A stretch of DNA of 64,000 nucleotides, taken from positions 55,102,808-55,166,807 of the forward strand of contig NC_052505.1 in assembly GCF_014356525.2 (NCBI RefSeq), given 5' to 3'. A model generated the notes under the pieces. It had not been told where the DNA came from. It searched no databases and was given only the letters and a program-made list of their open reading frames with translations. Below, in pieces: positions 20,040 through 31,875 of the stretch. The stretch is from Nilaparvata lugens (lineage: Eukaryota; Arthropoda; Insecta; Hemiptera; Delphacidae). Position 1 is the stretch's first letter, and each line of letters begins with the position of its first letter. A program made the translations under genes and the position numbers.

Positions 20040-20688
20040 CAAGTGTGTTTGCCAATATTAAGATTTACTTCAAACGATTCAATTGGGAAACTGTTGGGCA
20101 TTGAAAGTACTACAATTAAAGCCTAATATAGAAGCAGAGAGTGATACAGTGCTGAAACTGGATAGACCAAATGTTGTCCAAATACTGTGTGATATAGTTC
20201 ACGGGTCATTCACAAACGATGTACAAGACCACATCCTCTATAAATTCTACCCAACAATCAATCCAGGCTATAAAATAGCCATTGTAGCAAACAAGATAGT
20301 CTATTTGCCTGTGGACAGCAAATGCATGAGTTCTATTACATTGCAAATTGTAGACGAAAGTGGCCATCCAGTTAATTTTCATAACAAACAAATCAATATC
20401 ACTCTTCATCTGCGAAAACAAATACCAACAATAACACACACATTTCTGCACACACACAACATGGTACTATTGTTTGATGAACTTGGTGGTTTAAGACAAC
20501 AAAGATATGGTGGTGCAAGAAGAGGTGGAAGAGAAGAAGAAGAAGAAGAAGAAGACGAAGAAGAAGATACAACTGGTCTATTGGTGGATTCACAGCCAAA
20601 TATTAATAATTCAGGATCGACTAGCAAAAATGTCATTTGTCTGCCAGACACTGCAGAGCTAACATCTAAAAGTATTAGTTATCTATAA
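20040..20688 (+). pseudogene. Minor capsid protein (divergent) fused in frame to small acidic/basic ORF
   Basis: Around 20075 the frame with DSIGKLLGIE is seen; the main frame then has VVQILCDIVHGSFTND, HILYKFYPTINPGYKI, VYLPVDSKCMSSI and GHPVNFHNKQINITLHLRK, aligning region by region with the minor capsid at 14388-14669. The stop expected after LHLRK is missing, so the frame runs through HTFLHTHN into an ORF starting at ATG 20461 (FDELGGLRQQRYGGARRGGR), a poly-Glu/Asp stretch, and LTSKSISYL, which resembles the LSAKSARILEKLGF protein of the first element. The 5' part is frameshifted. Confidence 0.62.
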
Positions 20689-20761
20689 GACAGAGGTCAA
20701 CGCGTAATTAGTACAAAAAGGACAAAGTGAGACACAGAAGGTAAAGAAGAAGAGGAAAAAG

Positions 20762-21956
20762 ATGTCAATTTTGGATATAAAAAGAAGTGGACCGTTTTCA
20801 GACAAAAGCATCACATCTTATGATTTTTACACTCATGCCCCCTACAATAGAAGTTTTGCTGCTAATGATGAAGTGAGATTAAGCGTTCAGCAACAAGATT
20901 TATATACTTTGCTGTCAGAAAGTTATCTAGAATTTACAGTTACCACAGCATTCGCCACTTTGCCATGTGTTCCAGGCTTTTTTGCTTTTCCATTCTCAGA
21001 AATTCACTATAAAATTAATGGAACCGAGGTGGATAGTAATCGAAGTCCGAGCATAACTACGCTCTTGAGAAATATCGCCACTTTTGAACAAGATGGAAAG
21101 GAAAAAATGGAAATTGCTGTCTACCTTTATGATTCAGTCACCAGCTTCAAATTGTTACCGGTAGATGGAATAAAAACAAATACTCTCAATATACCGCTAG
21201 GCTATCTGTTGGGATTTGCCGAAGACTATAGGCATATTATGTTTAATGTCAAACAAGAATTGGTGTTGAGACGAGCTGCCAATGATATTGATTATCTCAA
21301 TTCAGACGGGAAAATTAACATTGTACATCTAGAGTGGAGGATACCATACATAGAGGTTTCTGATGAAGCAAAACTGACTCTATAGAGGATGGTTAGAGAT
21401 GACATACCTATACAAATGCCATTCAGACATTGGTAACTTTATGAATAACCAAGTCTGCCGGCCAGCAAATGCCATTCTTGGTTGGTAAAAATATCCAATA
21501 AAATGGAAAAACCCAGGTGTATTGTTGTAGCTATGCAGACAGCAAGACATGGAGTAGTCGCAAAGAATGTGTCACAATTTGATAAGTGCAAAATTAGAGA
21601 TTTTCATGTCTAATTGAATACATGATACTTTTCCTATGTAAGTATTGACAGGGATGATTCTCATATGTATAACATGTACATACAATTCAATGGAAGCTAT
21701 AACCATGGAGATACTCATAACAGAACTCTGCTACTAATGAGAACTGCTCTATAAACATCGCCGATATTTGTTTACGACTGTTCACAAGAAACAGGAACAC
21801 TGGAAACCAGAAGCATTGACATCAGGATCGAATTTGAAGCGAACGAAAATATACCAGATTCTTCATGCACCTATTGTCTTATGATCTATGAAGTAATCAA
21901 GAAGTATCGACTCCTAACCGGAACAGTTCAGCCAGTCTTAATTGATGTGCAAGAAT
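20762..21956 (+). pseudogene. Major capsid protein (divergent), C-terminal third with stops
   Basis: ATG 20762 opens 207 codons: MSILDIKRSGPFSDKSITSY, DEVRLSVQQQDLYTLLSES, FPFSEIHYKINGTEVD, LLGFAEDYRHIMFNVKQEL and LEWRIPYIEVSDEAKLTL, a good match to the Polinton double-jelly-roll capsid. After the TAG at 21383 the same family can be followed with several stops through MPFRHW, VVAMQTARHG, VYDCSQETGTL and DIRIEFEANE to the stop near 21956. It therefore keeps the C-terminal region that the first copy lost. The N-terminal half is intact and would encode only a partial capsid. Confidence 0.75.
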
Positions 21957-21970
21957 AAAAGAGAAGATTA

Positions 21971-21975
<5 letters not shown>

Positions 21976-22022
<47 letters not shown>
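21976..22022. repeat. (TG)n microsatellite
   Basis: Forty-seven bases of TG repeat immediately 3' of the capsid remnant. Confidence 0.97.
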
Positions 22023-22023
<1 letters not shown>

Positions 22024-24490
22024 GAAACAAGGTATAATACGGGGAGACAATCAAGTATACACAGCACATTAAGGGGAGGTGTGTACACTAAGGGGAGACC
22101 CTGTATTGTCACTGCTCAATTTTAGTAAAAATCACTTCTACATGCTTAAAACCATGTAAAAACTTAATAAAAAAAAATCTCCCCATTTTGTTAGTACTCT
22201 AACTAATTAGGATACACTCCAGTTCCCGAAATTGCCACCACGTTGTGCTACGATCGCTAATACACACTCACACAAAACTTATTTACGGATTGAGCATACA
22301 ATGCGGGCTACTTGCATATCCCTGCAAATCTCAATGAAGAATGAGAAATCAGAGCAGTGAGTCCTTCCAGTTCATATCATTAAATAATCCAATTTGGGTA
22401 GCTGAAAGTTTCTCAATAATGCACCATAAAATGGAGTACGGTAATCACTATCAGAAAGATATAGCAGTTCCGAAATCTCTATTTTTTCAAATGAGCACAA
22501 ATAGCAAAAACGCAATGTAGACCAGGGGCTCCCCAAAAAAATGTTTCTACGGACTCCCTCACCTACCAGCAATGTCGAGGATCAACTCGCAATTTAGAGT
22601 TGGGAGGCACTGTGAAACGTACACTTTCTTGAATCCCAGTACTGAGTAGCTTATATCCATACGTGGAATGTTTATTTGAATGTTATAAATGTACCGTATT
22701 ATTATGATAAGCCATATTATTAATTTAGAATGTTCAGTTTATGGATTGTTTCACCTATACTAGTCACAATCATAACCGACAATGAATTAGAATAAAAATA
22801 ATTTATAAACGTGGGGAAGGATAGTGATTCCATCAATCGCATGTTAAACTCGCGAAAGAAATTTATATGAACACTACATTTATATTAACTACTTATTTCT
22901 CAATCAGAAAAATAACTCATTTATCAATCAGGAGAGCGTTATAGATTCCCAGTTTATTTATCCTAGCTTCAATATTAATCTTGAACAGAAATCAAGAAAA
23001 AGAAAATTATATGAATCCTGTCCTTGTCAAGATGAATAAAATAAGTTGGTGTATCCAGGATTTATTCAAATACTGTAGAAATGGTCAGTTGTAGTATTGT
23101 TTGGAAAACTGTAAGTGGGGTTGTATTACACATTGAATTATAAACAAGCACCTGTCAGGCAGCTCTGGTTTAGTACTTTGGCATTTCAAAACCTCAATTC
23201 AATCGATATTGGCCAGAATAGAGTCTGCTCCACAAGTAAAGGATTGGTTCGCAGCTTAACCAATGAGAGATTGGAAATGATAGACTATCATTTCCAAATA
23301 TATCATTCAAGAATTAATGATAATGCATTATTTGCCTGGAACCAGGTATAATCTAGTGCCACATGCGGGTAGGCTGAAAAGAGCATACCGACGACACAGA
23401 TTGAGAGAAGTTAAGAAAAATGCTAATGCGCTATTCATATAGCAGAGGCTGCAAATCCATGTAGGGATGCTTGGATTTTCATCGATTTCCGTAGACGCAA
23501 ATCAGGTGATTTGGACCAGAGTTTTGCAACTGCAGATGAGATTAGTCGGTTTTGTGTTGAGTAGTTCAGGTCAAGATGATGGCTTTCCTGATGAGTTGAC
23601 TGAATTCTTAGCTACTCTTTAGAGAACTCCACTTCTTGGGGAGCATTTCATGGATTATTATATGAATTATTATGAATGGATAATTATTCAAATAAGTCGT
23701 CTTTAATGGTTTATTATTGTGATAATTCCATAATATTGTACTATTGAAAACTAATTATCAAGGAGTTTATTCCTATTTATTGAAATATTGTTTTTATAGT
23801 TTAATAATTAAACTATAAAAACAATTTTTGTGCATGATGTGAAACATTTCAAGATTCATTTGATTTGATTTTGTGTTATTATATTGTTGATATTGATATG
23901 TGAGCTGACGTTGTTGTAATATTTTGCCAATGCTCTAACTATATAATTTATTTTGAATTGTGATTCACCTTGATGTGTGATGGGGTTAAATATTGAACAA
24001 AAGTAGACCACATGCAATGGATTACTCCTACCACAATTCTGATTGGAACATTCATTCGATTGAAACTACTTAATCAGTTTTGCCAGTTTGTACTTTAATT
24101 TTTATTTTTACATAGAACTGAAATAAATGTGAGATCCTTGTATGCATGATATCTTTGTGAGTTCTCAACCAATTTTGTTCTATAGATATGTGAATAAGAT
24201 GTCAAGTCCAAAGTGTTGAAAAATCAACCATGAATATAAGTAGGCTAATAAAAGAACCAAATTTTGATCGTTCTATATTTATTTATAGGAATATGATTCC
24301 ACAATGCGGAGTTCACATTTCCAAGTCATGAATTTATTGATGAGCCTCCTTGATAATTACTGTTACATCTCTATCTTTTCAAGAAAGAAGCATAATTTAT
24401 ATTAATGAGTACTCAACTGGACAATATTATCTCTAATTGTGTACGTCTGTATGCAAGATATGTAACGAAAGGAAGGACGTACAATTTCGG
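22023..24490. other. Long AT-rich interval without supported genes
   Basis: I see no motif-bearing ORF. A 78-codon frame at 23115-23351 shows no recognisable domain and I do not call it a gene. The interval holds a 39-bp palindrome (entered separately) and AT-rich spacer. It may contain decayed elements that I cannot name. Confidence 0.45.
23787..23825. repeat. 39-bp perfect palindrome around one central base
   Basis: ATTGTTTTTATAGTTTAAT and its reverse complement flank a single central A. It could be a small hairpin, a MITE relic or an AT-rich cruciform. No function is evident. Confidence 0.85.
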
Positions 24491-24499
24491 AATATATAT

Positions 24500-24735
24500 A
24501 AATAATATTGAGGGTGATGCCCGCATAAGCTCTTAGGCTTGTGCGTGGGTATTGAGTGAAAGGGATGATGATGAGAGATGACGACTGGGCTACTTTTTAG
24601 GTAGTCAGGACCGACGGCTTATTGTCTCCTCTGAAAGATGGAGTGGCCGTATCCATGTGATTGTGCTGTGGTCAGAAACTTTTGCCCGGGTCGAGATTCG
24701 AACTCGAGTTCTCTTGATTGTCATACCTTTGCGTA
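24500..24735 (-). repeat. Possible tRNA-derived SINE
   Basis: On the minus strand, GAGTTCGAATCTCGACC (about 24688-24706) is an excellent RNA polymerase III B-box (GTTCGANNC). About 35 bp upstream an AGTAAGTGATTACGC stretch could be a weak A-box. The plus-strand flank (GGGCTACTTTTTAGGTAGTCAGG...) looks like a SINE body. No intact cloverleaf can be drawn, so this is not a tRNA gene. A repeat search would settle it. Confidence 0.42.
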
Positions 24736-24746
24736 ATCACTTACTC

Positions 24747-25262
24747 CAGTGGTTCTCAAAGTGTGGGGCGCGACCCTAAAGGGAGGCGCGATGATTCTTC
24801 AGGAGGGGCGCGAAGCTTGGTTGAACAATTATATGAATAATTTACTTCTAAAATAATTACTATAAGCATCTTTCTTCTTTCATTCTTTTATTCTCTATTG
24901 ATTGATACAATAAGTACATCATCAAAATTGAAGGGAGAGAAAAAATAATGACTTTCCCGAAGCCCCCCACCACTCTCCCACATACCAGTGAAAGCATTTT
25001 TCAAATGATTGATACATTTTTGAAGGACATTGACATGTATTGGAGCAAATGTGTAGGAATTTGTACAGATGGAGGTCGGGCTATGTCAGGAAAGTACACT
25101 GGACTTCGAGGGTTGATCAAAAAGGTAGCACCAGAAGCTAGATGGACACACTGTATAATTCATAGGGAGGCTACTTTAGCTGCAAAAGGTATGACTCTTG
25201 AACTTGATGGAGTTCTACATGTGGTCGTTGAAACAGTCAATCTCATTAAGGCTGTTCAGTAC
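24747..25262 (+). mobile_element. hAT (Charlie/ZBED-type) element, 5' end and transposase fragment
   Basis: CAGTGGTTCTCAAAGTGTGG at 24747 matches the terminal inverted repeat start common to Charlie-like hAT elements (CAGTGGTTCTCAA). About 200 bp in, an ORF (24948-25292) reads MYWSKCVGICTDGGRAMSGK, KKVAPEARWTHCIIHRE and VVVETVNLIKA. This is the central RNase-H-fold region of ZBED5/SCAND3-like hAT transposases, including the TDGARAM-type Asp motif and the C..H of the insertion region. Similarity ends near 25262; the N-terminal BED finger and the C-terminal dimerisation (hATC) region are absent, and no matching 3' inverted repeat was found. A dead internal fragment. Confidence 0.8.
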
Positions 25263-25299
25263 ACTTTTTTTATTATTCAGTTTCAGACGTGACGTTGCA

Positions 25300-26055
25300 A
25301 TTACACACGAAAAGTAATTTCGATAATCTAAATAACACATGGGTAATGCCTGCAAAACCGAAGTTTTGAGTGTTGCCAGCGAGTATCAATAGAAATTTCC
25401 AATAAAAAAACGCCAATACAAAAATAAATAAATAAGATAAAAATGAATGATCTTTTAATAAATATTTATACTCGATCAACATGAAATTAATCAGTAGGCC
25501 TATGTATAATACCATATCATGTATTTTTTGCATACATCCATTCTCCTGAATAGGCTACATTATTTTTAATTTTCATGTGAATAATATTCACAACAGTTTT
25601 GCATCACAATATTTTATTGTAATCAGTCATGATCCTTTTTTATTGTGTTATCCTTCCTTAGACTTTTTACTCACTTACAAAATCTTGATGGATGGATGCA
25701 CATTCGATAATTCCATTGAGTGTTCGATTTAATCTGAAGTAATAAAATCTTGAGCTTGGCATTCGAGGATCAAAAATATCTCAACATATCCTCACAGCAG
25801 GCTACCCACAAAAGTTTTACATCATAACAACTTAGTCATTGTAATGAATAATAATTTCTATATCATATTTTAAACTTTTCACTCTATTCCATACTATTTT
25901 CCTCACTTCCAGTCTTTTGATAAATGGATACATTCATTCGATAATCCATTGATTGTTTTCATCAATGAATTGGCATGGGATTGCCATTCTAGGCTCAACA
26001 ACAGCCAAACATAATATTATTTTTTGAATGCTCTAATCGTTGTATGTTTCGAGTG
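25300..26055. other. AT-rich spacer without recognised genes
   Basis: No motif-bearing ORF. Two similar phrases, GATGGATGGATGCACATTCGATAATTCCATTGA (abbreviated; from about 25687) and GATAAATGGATACATTCATT (from about 25918), suggest a diverged direct duplication with a period near 230. Confidence 0.4.
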
Positions 26056-26061
26056 TTATGA

Positions 26062-26084
26062 GTGTGTGTGTGTGTGGTGTGTGT

Positions 26085-26125
<41 letters not shown>

Positions 26126-26137
26126 TGTGTGTGTGGG

Positions 26138-26218
<81 letters not shown>

Positions 26219-26420
26219 TGTTGTGTGTGTGTGTGTGTGTGTGTGGTGTTGTGTGTGTGTGTGTGTGTGTTGTGTGTGTGTGTGTTGTGTGTGTGTGTGT
26301 GTGTGTGGTGTGTGTGTGTGTGTGTGGTGTGTGTGTGTGTGTGTGGTGTGTGTGTGTGTGGGTGTGTGTGTGTGGTGTGTGTTGTGTGTGTGGTGTGTGG
26401 TGTGTGTGTGTGGTGTGTGT

Positions 26421-26451
<31 letters not shown>

Positions 26452-26520
26452 TGTGTGGTGTGTGTGTGTGTGTGTATGTGTGTGTGTGTGGTGTGTGGTG
26501 TGTGGTGTGTGGTGTGTGGT

Positions 26521-26571
<51 letters not shown>

Positions 26572-26662
26572 TGTGGGTGTGTGTGTGTGTGTGTGTGGTG
26601 TGTGTGTGTGTGTGTGTGGTGGTGTGTGTGGTGTGGGTGTGTGTGTGTGTGTGTGTGTGGTG

Positions 26663-26693
<31 letters not shown>

Positions 26694-26754
26694 TGTGTGT
26701 GGGTGTGTGTGTGTGTGGTTGTGTGTGTGTGTGTGGTGTGTGTGTGTGTGTGTG
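26062..26754. repeat. Long impure (GT)n array, about 690 bp
   Basis: Almost pure GT broken by irregular extra G bases (GTGGTG) and occasional GTTG. All long ORFs across it on both strands (Cys/Val- or His/Thr-rich) are artefacts of the dinucleotide repeat. The single-base irregularities could be real or long-read indel errors. Confidence 0.97.
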
Positions 26755-27292
26755 CATTTCAAATAAAAAATAATACACATTTTTTCCAATGCATGGGCAA
26801 AATGCCTGTGTGCAGGAAAGAGTAGCAATCTGAATAGTTCATAATAAGTTAAAATAATGAAATACATGACAATATATTATGTGAGAGATGGAAAAGATTG
26901 AAATGAGAGATAGAAAAATGAAGTATGGAGTGAAGAAGAAGAAGAGAGAGAAAAGAAATGAATGAGGAGCAGAAAACTCACTGTCAAGCCAAGAACAAGA
27001 GAAATGGATCAGAACAATGGCCAACCGACTCAGCATGCATTAAGGCTAGTCTTATCAAAAATTATAATTTGATTTAAGAGAATCTAAAATTCTTATTCAA
27101 TCAACCTCCAACAGCCATCTATTGATGTGGCGTTTGTATACACCTATGGATCGTGACAATCTGACGACGGTCCGAGAGATAGCTCCTGTCTAATATACGA
27201 TTCCCGCTCGCATTCAATTCCCATGAATGAGAATTGGAACTTCTGATGTTATCCTCATTCAAAACCACTGAATATTCTTTCGGTAACTTAAT
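26755..27292. other. Spacer with small minus-strand LINE fragment
   Basis: Mostly AT/purine-rich. On the minus strand around 27130-27190, RSYLSDRRQIVTI repeats a block of the LINE RT remnant at 18990-19035, so a fragment of roughly 60 bp of that family is embedded here. From about 27293 the sequence becomes homologous to 17232-17283. Confidence 0.6.
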
Positions 27293-27660
27293 AGTGTGTT
27301 TAAAGTCATTTTTCATTCCAATATCCCACTAACTTTTTAGTAAATAAATAAATATATGAATAAATAAATATCTTTATTGTCACAGAATGTTTACACATTA
27401 TAGACAACGTCACTTGGTATCTCTAGTAAATAATACAAGGCAAACATGAGCCTGCAACAACAATCACACAAAGTCAATTTTACAATGTTCGATACAATCT
27501 ATTACACTCTAAATTAGGTATCAATTATATTTCCCAATCACTTATCAACTACTTATATATCATTTATCATATTACTTATATATACATTTTCCAGTTTATA
27601 GAAAAATAGTTGGCTGTTTCTCCTATCAAAGCTTCCTTCACTTTCAACTTAAAAGCACTT

Positions 27661-30344
27661 TTACATAAAGATCTCATAGTGGCAGGCAAATAAATTATAA
27701 AGTTTCACCGCCATATAGGGATTTAGTTTTTGAGATGCACTGTGCTGATACCTAGGAGCTCTTAAGCTATTTTCATTTCTTGTTGCATAATTATGGTGGT
27801 GTCTATTCACATCAAAATTTTTCAATGTTAAAATGTACATATACAACTGTGAAATAAATATAGAGAGCTGGGAATGTCATCACTCTCATTTTTTTAAACA
27901 AAGGTTTGCAGCTTTCTCGGTATTCTGCATTGCATAGGAGCCTCATTATCTTTTTCTGCAACCTGAGAATTTTAATTGTCTCAGGATTATTCCCCCCAGA
28001 TCATAACACTGTAGCAAAAGAGGCTCTGTACATGAGCATAATAAACCTTGAGCAATATTTCAACTCCTACACATGTTCTCAACCTTCTAATAAGATAAAG
28101 ACCTCTTGAAACGTTCCTTATTACATAGTTAATATGATGATTCCATGTCAGGTGTCTGTCAATCCAGATACCAAGAAACTTGATTGCCACAGGACAGCTA
28201 CCGGAATCATCATTTCTTCTAAACGTGAAATAGATATCACTAATTTTGTCCTCATTCAATGAAAGGTTATTCGCCGAGCACCAAACTTTTAAATCAGTTG
28301 TGGAATTGGATAGAGCATTTTCAACTTCAAAATTTGTCTTACCTTTAACCTTTAAGCCAAAATCATCAGCAAACAAAAAGCCAGAATTAGATTCACTTGC
28401 AATAGAGTCAGGAAGATCATTAATGTATATATTGAATAGTATAGGTCCCAATGAAGACCCTTGAGGTACTCCATAACTTATGTGTCGACCTTTAGAAAGA
28501 CTACCATTTGTATACACAAATTGCGTTCTATTGCTCAAGTATGATAAGATAGTTGTATCTAAACCATAATGTTTAAGTTTATTGCACAGAAGTTTGTGCT
28601 CTACAGTATCGAATCCCTTTGTCATATCGTATGATCTGAATCCAACACTCAACCCCTGATTCAAATCAGACACAACAGAGCTGATAAGAGAAGAAACTGC
28701 ATGACTAGTCCCCCTACCTGGTCTGAAGCCAAACTGAGTTTCAGTGAACAAATTGTTCTTTTCAAAAAATTCAGAGAGTTGATTATGCATCAGAGACTCG
28801 AATAACTTGGAAAAAATAGGTACAATATGTATTGGTCTATTGTTATTTAAATCCTTTTTGCTTCCTTTCTTGAAAATAGGTAATACCTTCACATTCTTCA
28901 GCTTACTTGGATAAACGCCTTTATGAATACACTCATTGAACAAATGAGTGATTACCTCACATTAGGGAGAAGCTATCTTCAATATCAAAGAATTAATATT
29001 ATAAATGTCGTAACATTCACTATTGCTTAAGGAACATATATTTGAATACATAGTTTCCACCGTTACATGATTAAATTTGAAAAGTCTCTTAGAATTAGAT
29101 TGACACTTATTAAGGTAATATCTGCTATCCTTATCACTTACATGTATGTTTTTGCTTATCCTATTTATATTATCTATAAAAAAATCATTGAAGACTTCAG
29201 AACTATGCTCACTCTGGAAGACTGCAGCTTTAGAGTTCTTATTAGAAATTTTATTCACAACTCTCCATAGTTCCTTATTTTTATTTAGAGACTTATTAAT
29301 AATATTATAATAGTATACAGTTTTTGCATTTTTCATAGCTTTTTTGTATTTTCTTACTGTATCTTTATATTTTGACCTCAAGTATTTATAATAATTCAAA
29401 CTATGAGCATGAATACCAGTCAAACTGTAAAGTAGTTCACACTGCTCTTTGAGTTAATGCAATTCCGCTGTATACCAGCATTTATCAAATGCTGTCTTCT
29501 TAATTGTAATTCTAGTGAGTGGAAAAGCTGTATTTATAGCATTCATAATCGATTCAAAGAACACATCAAATTTATCATCTATGCTGAGTTGTGAATAAAC
29601 CTTAATCCAGTTAATCCTATCCATGATTCCACAAAATAAAGCAGTATTACTATCATTAATCACTCTCGAGTAGGATCTATTTTTTGGGCTTTTATTAATA
29701 TTTTCATTCCCTTCATTATTCAAGATGTTCATTTCCATCAGCAATGCATAGTGATCTGATAACATAGTATGTATTATTTTTGATGACCTTTTACTCTCAT
29801 CGATATCTGTAGCTATGTTGTCTATGCATGTCCCAGGAGTTAAACGTCCTGGCCTAGTAACTTCACTTATCGTTATTTTCAAGTTGAAACAATTCAATAA
29901 ATTGATTAAGTCATTTGCATTTTTACAGTCAGAGTTGAAATTTATATTAAAGTCACCACATAAAATTAAACTATAGCTAGGACTCGAGACCGTACTGAGA
30001 AGCTCATACAAGTAAGACAAGAATTTATTATAATATACTAAATTATCACTACAAGGCCTATAGACACATATAATTATGCTCTTGATTTTGGGTAATTTAA
30101 TTCCAACTACTTCAAATATCATTTCCTCGGACATTTCCTTCACTGATTCCAGTTCGACGAAATCCAAATCATCCTTAACAAATAATCCTGCTCCTCCATG
30201 TATCTTATCGGTTCTACCATAAACGGACGCTGTTTTATAGTGAGGAATTGAAATATTTGTCAGATTATCATTTTTCACCCAGTGCTCAACAACAGCTACC
30301 ACAGTAGCGTTCTGCTCATGTACGACTAATTCTAAATAATCCAT
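27661..30344 (-). pseudogene. CR1-like LINE ORF2: endonuclease and reverse transcriptase, few lesions
   Basis: Frame starts MDYLELVVHEQNATVVAVVE at 30344. The endonuclease has VVAVVEHWV, GGAGLFVKDD, CVYRPCSDN, LILCGDFNINF and MLSDHYALL. The RT (28943-27987) has RPIHIVPIFSKLFESLM, FGFRPGRGTSHAV, DMTKGFDTVEH (motif A), YGVPQGSSLGPILFNIYIND (motif B), FADDFGLKV (motif C) and IKFLGIWID. The three open pieces share one frame, interrupted only by TAA codons at 29454 and 28962. A further frameshift within a G-run near 27994 separates the terminal part, which ends in NYATRNENSLRAP and YNLFACHYEI (27661-27846), a typical CR1-like C-terminus. The catalytic motifs are present, so inactivation looks recent. 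Confidence 0.85.
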
Positions 30345-30519
30345 TTTATTAGTTTAATCCCTGAGCATTCCAGTAAAATAAGTTCACATTTTTTGATTTA
30401 ATATTCATATTTTTTATTTTTAGATACTTTATTGGTGTGATAATTTACTGTTCCGAGGTCCTGCGTGTCACTAAACTCTTGAATTTTTTGTTTATTTATC
30501 TCAGATGCAGGACCATTTA

Positions 30520-31875
30520 CTAGTTTTCCGAGCCATTAAAATACCCTAATTCAATTATTCTATTACTAGCAGCATCGTTACACTCCAACATTTCTTCTAT
30601 TTTGTGTGCTAGTGCAGCTTTTCCTTTTCCATTCAGTTGCAACCCATGCCTAGTAAACTTATCTCTACTCAAATCAGATAGCTCTATAACCTTGACTTTT
30701 TTAAATTTTCTACATATTTTTTTGATTATTCTATTCGTTTTCCTAATTTCCTCGTTAACACAAGACCAATCAGGAAGGTCATGTCTGATCGGTAAAGTGG
30801 GAACTAATACATTTGTAAAAGTCAATAGCTGAAGAAGAGTAATCAATCCTCTCAGAAATTTCGCTGCCTGATTGCAATACACATCATTGCCACCCCCAAT
30901 AATAACTATGTGATCATCCTTAGAGAAACTATGAGATTCACTCTTTATGTTGGAGGAAATAGGTTCAAACTTTGCTCCTGGCATGACAAACCCGCTGACT
31001 CGTTTACCCAGTTTGGACTCATCAAAATGATGCACTAGATCTCGGCTGTGGCTACTCCCATAAAGTCTGATTTCACTACCGTCATTCTTACTAGAGTTTC
31101 CGTCTACCTTATCACTATTACAACTCTCATTATTTGCAATTTTTTTCCGCTTAGTACATGAGGATTTGAGTACTCCTTTTTCTACTATTCTATTATTGGA
31201 TTGATTGACAACCGTCCCTTGTTTGAAAGAGACTGGTTTCAGTACCTCACATGCATTATTCAACATTCTCCATCTATAATTAGCAGAATTAAATTTATCA
31301 TTCAAAGAGAGACCCTCGGTTAAACTTGTAACTGTGTTATTTGATCGAAACTGAAACACCTTTTCAACAAAATACAATGCATATACACCACAATCAAAGC
31401 TATTATTTTGACGTGGACAAGGCCTAGTAACTAATTTTTCTGAATTGAAATAAGTATCAATCCTCTCTACCAAACCTTCAGCGGATCTATAATTATATTT
31501 ATCGAGAGAATCAAAACTGAAAAACCTATTGAAGATCTTATCAAACACTACTACACTCCAATGAGAGCCTGACCAACCGTCATCGGTGCATCCGTCCTGT
31601 TTACTATCACTCATCACAAATGCAATAATATTATTATTTTTTACTATTTCATTAAGAAATGATATATCAGAATTTCTATCGTTAATGATCATACTAGTTA
31701 CACTAGGCAAAACTATATGACTTCCTGGATAAGAGTTCATTAAAAAATTACAGAAACAGTCCATGTCGGCATCAGCGATAAGCTCTGTTCTGAGAAAACG
31801 TCCAAGCCGATCATGAGAGTACCGTCTAGTGAGCTGCTCTCCGCTCTCTTGTCCTGCCCCCTTGGTTCGCTGCAT
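30520..31875 (-). CDS. LINE ORF1 region: Ulp1/C48-like protease fused to SGNH hydrolase
   Basis: A 451-codon frame with two recognisable domains. Residues about 40-175 form a Ulp1/SENP-type cysteine protease: SGSHWSVVVF (His105), FFSFDSLDKYN (Asp122) and RPCPRQNNSFDCGVYAL (Gln156, Cys162), the complete H-D-Q-C set. After a Ser/Lys-rich linker (about 215-265), residues 268-430 are an SGNH/GDSL hydrolase: LYGSSHSRDL (block I, nucleophile region Ser275), IIGGGNDVY (block III, Asn330) and DKFTRHGLQLNGKGKAAL (block V, Asp405/His410). SGNH (esterase) domains are known in CR1-type ORF1 proteins; a C48 protease in the same chain is unusual to me. The upstream FLYWCH ORF overlaps in another frame (31740-31875), so the whole may once have been one protein. 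Confidence 0.85.
   Translation of the reverse strand: MQRTKGAGQESGEQLTRRYSHDRLGRFLRTELIADADMDCFCNFLMNSYPGSHIVLPSVTSMIINDRNSDISFLNEIVKNNNIIAFVMSDSKQDGCTDDGWSGSHWSVVVFDKIFNRFFSFDSLDKYNYRSAEGLVERIDTYFNSEKLVTRPCPRQNNSFDCGVYALYFVEKVFQFRSNNTVTSLTEGLSLNDKFNSANYRWRMLNNACEVLKPVSFKQGTVVNQSNNRIVEKGVLKSSCTKRKKIANNESCNSDKVDGNSSKNDGSEIRLYGSSHSRDLVHHFDESKLGKRVSGFVMPGAKFEPISSNIKSESHSFSKDDHIVIIGGGNDVYCNQAAKFLRGLITLLQLLTFTNVLVPTLPIRHDLPDWSCVNEEIRKTNRIIKKICRKFKKVKVIELSDLSRDKFTRHGLQLNGKGKAALAHKIEEMLECNDAASNRIIELGYFNGSEN

Larger units (their letters stand above)
19740..21960 (+). mobile_element. Second, divergent Polinton capsid-gene block
   Basis: Contains minor capsid and major capsid genes in the same order as at 13.97-15.8 kb but strongly diverged, with a small acidic/basic ORF between. 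The block starts with a short unassigned ORF (19773-19976, Lys/Glu/Asp-rich) and ends just before a (TG)n run. The divergence suggests a different element family, not a recent duplication. Confidence 0.7.

Noticed and set aside
20399..20651. Leu/Ser-rich minus-strand ORFs
   Set aside because: Antisense of the GAA-rich poly-Glu stretch in the plus-strand gene.
23115..23351. 78-aa ORF as a host exon
   Set aside because: No recognisable domain or splice context; not enough evidence.
24660..24735. Possible tRNA gene on the minus strand
   Set aside because: A good B-box is present but no cloverleaf, weak A-box and no anticodon arm; better explained as a SINE relic.
26024..26867. Several 230-290 aa ORFs on both strands (Cys/Val-rich and His/Thr-rich)
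   Set aside because: Pure by-products of the (GT)n array; every frame stays open because the dinucleotide repeat has no stop codon.
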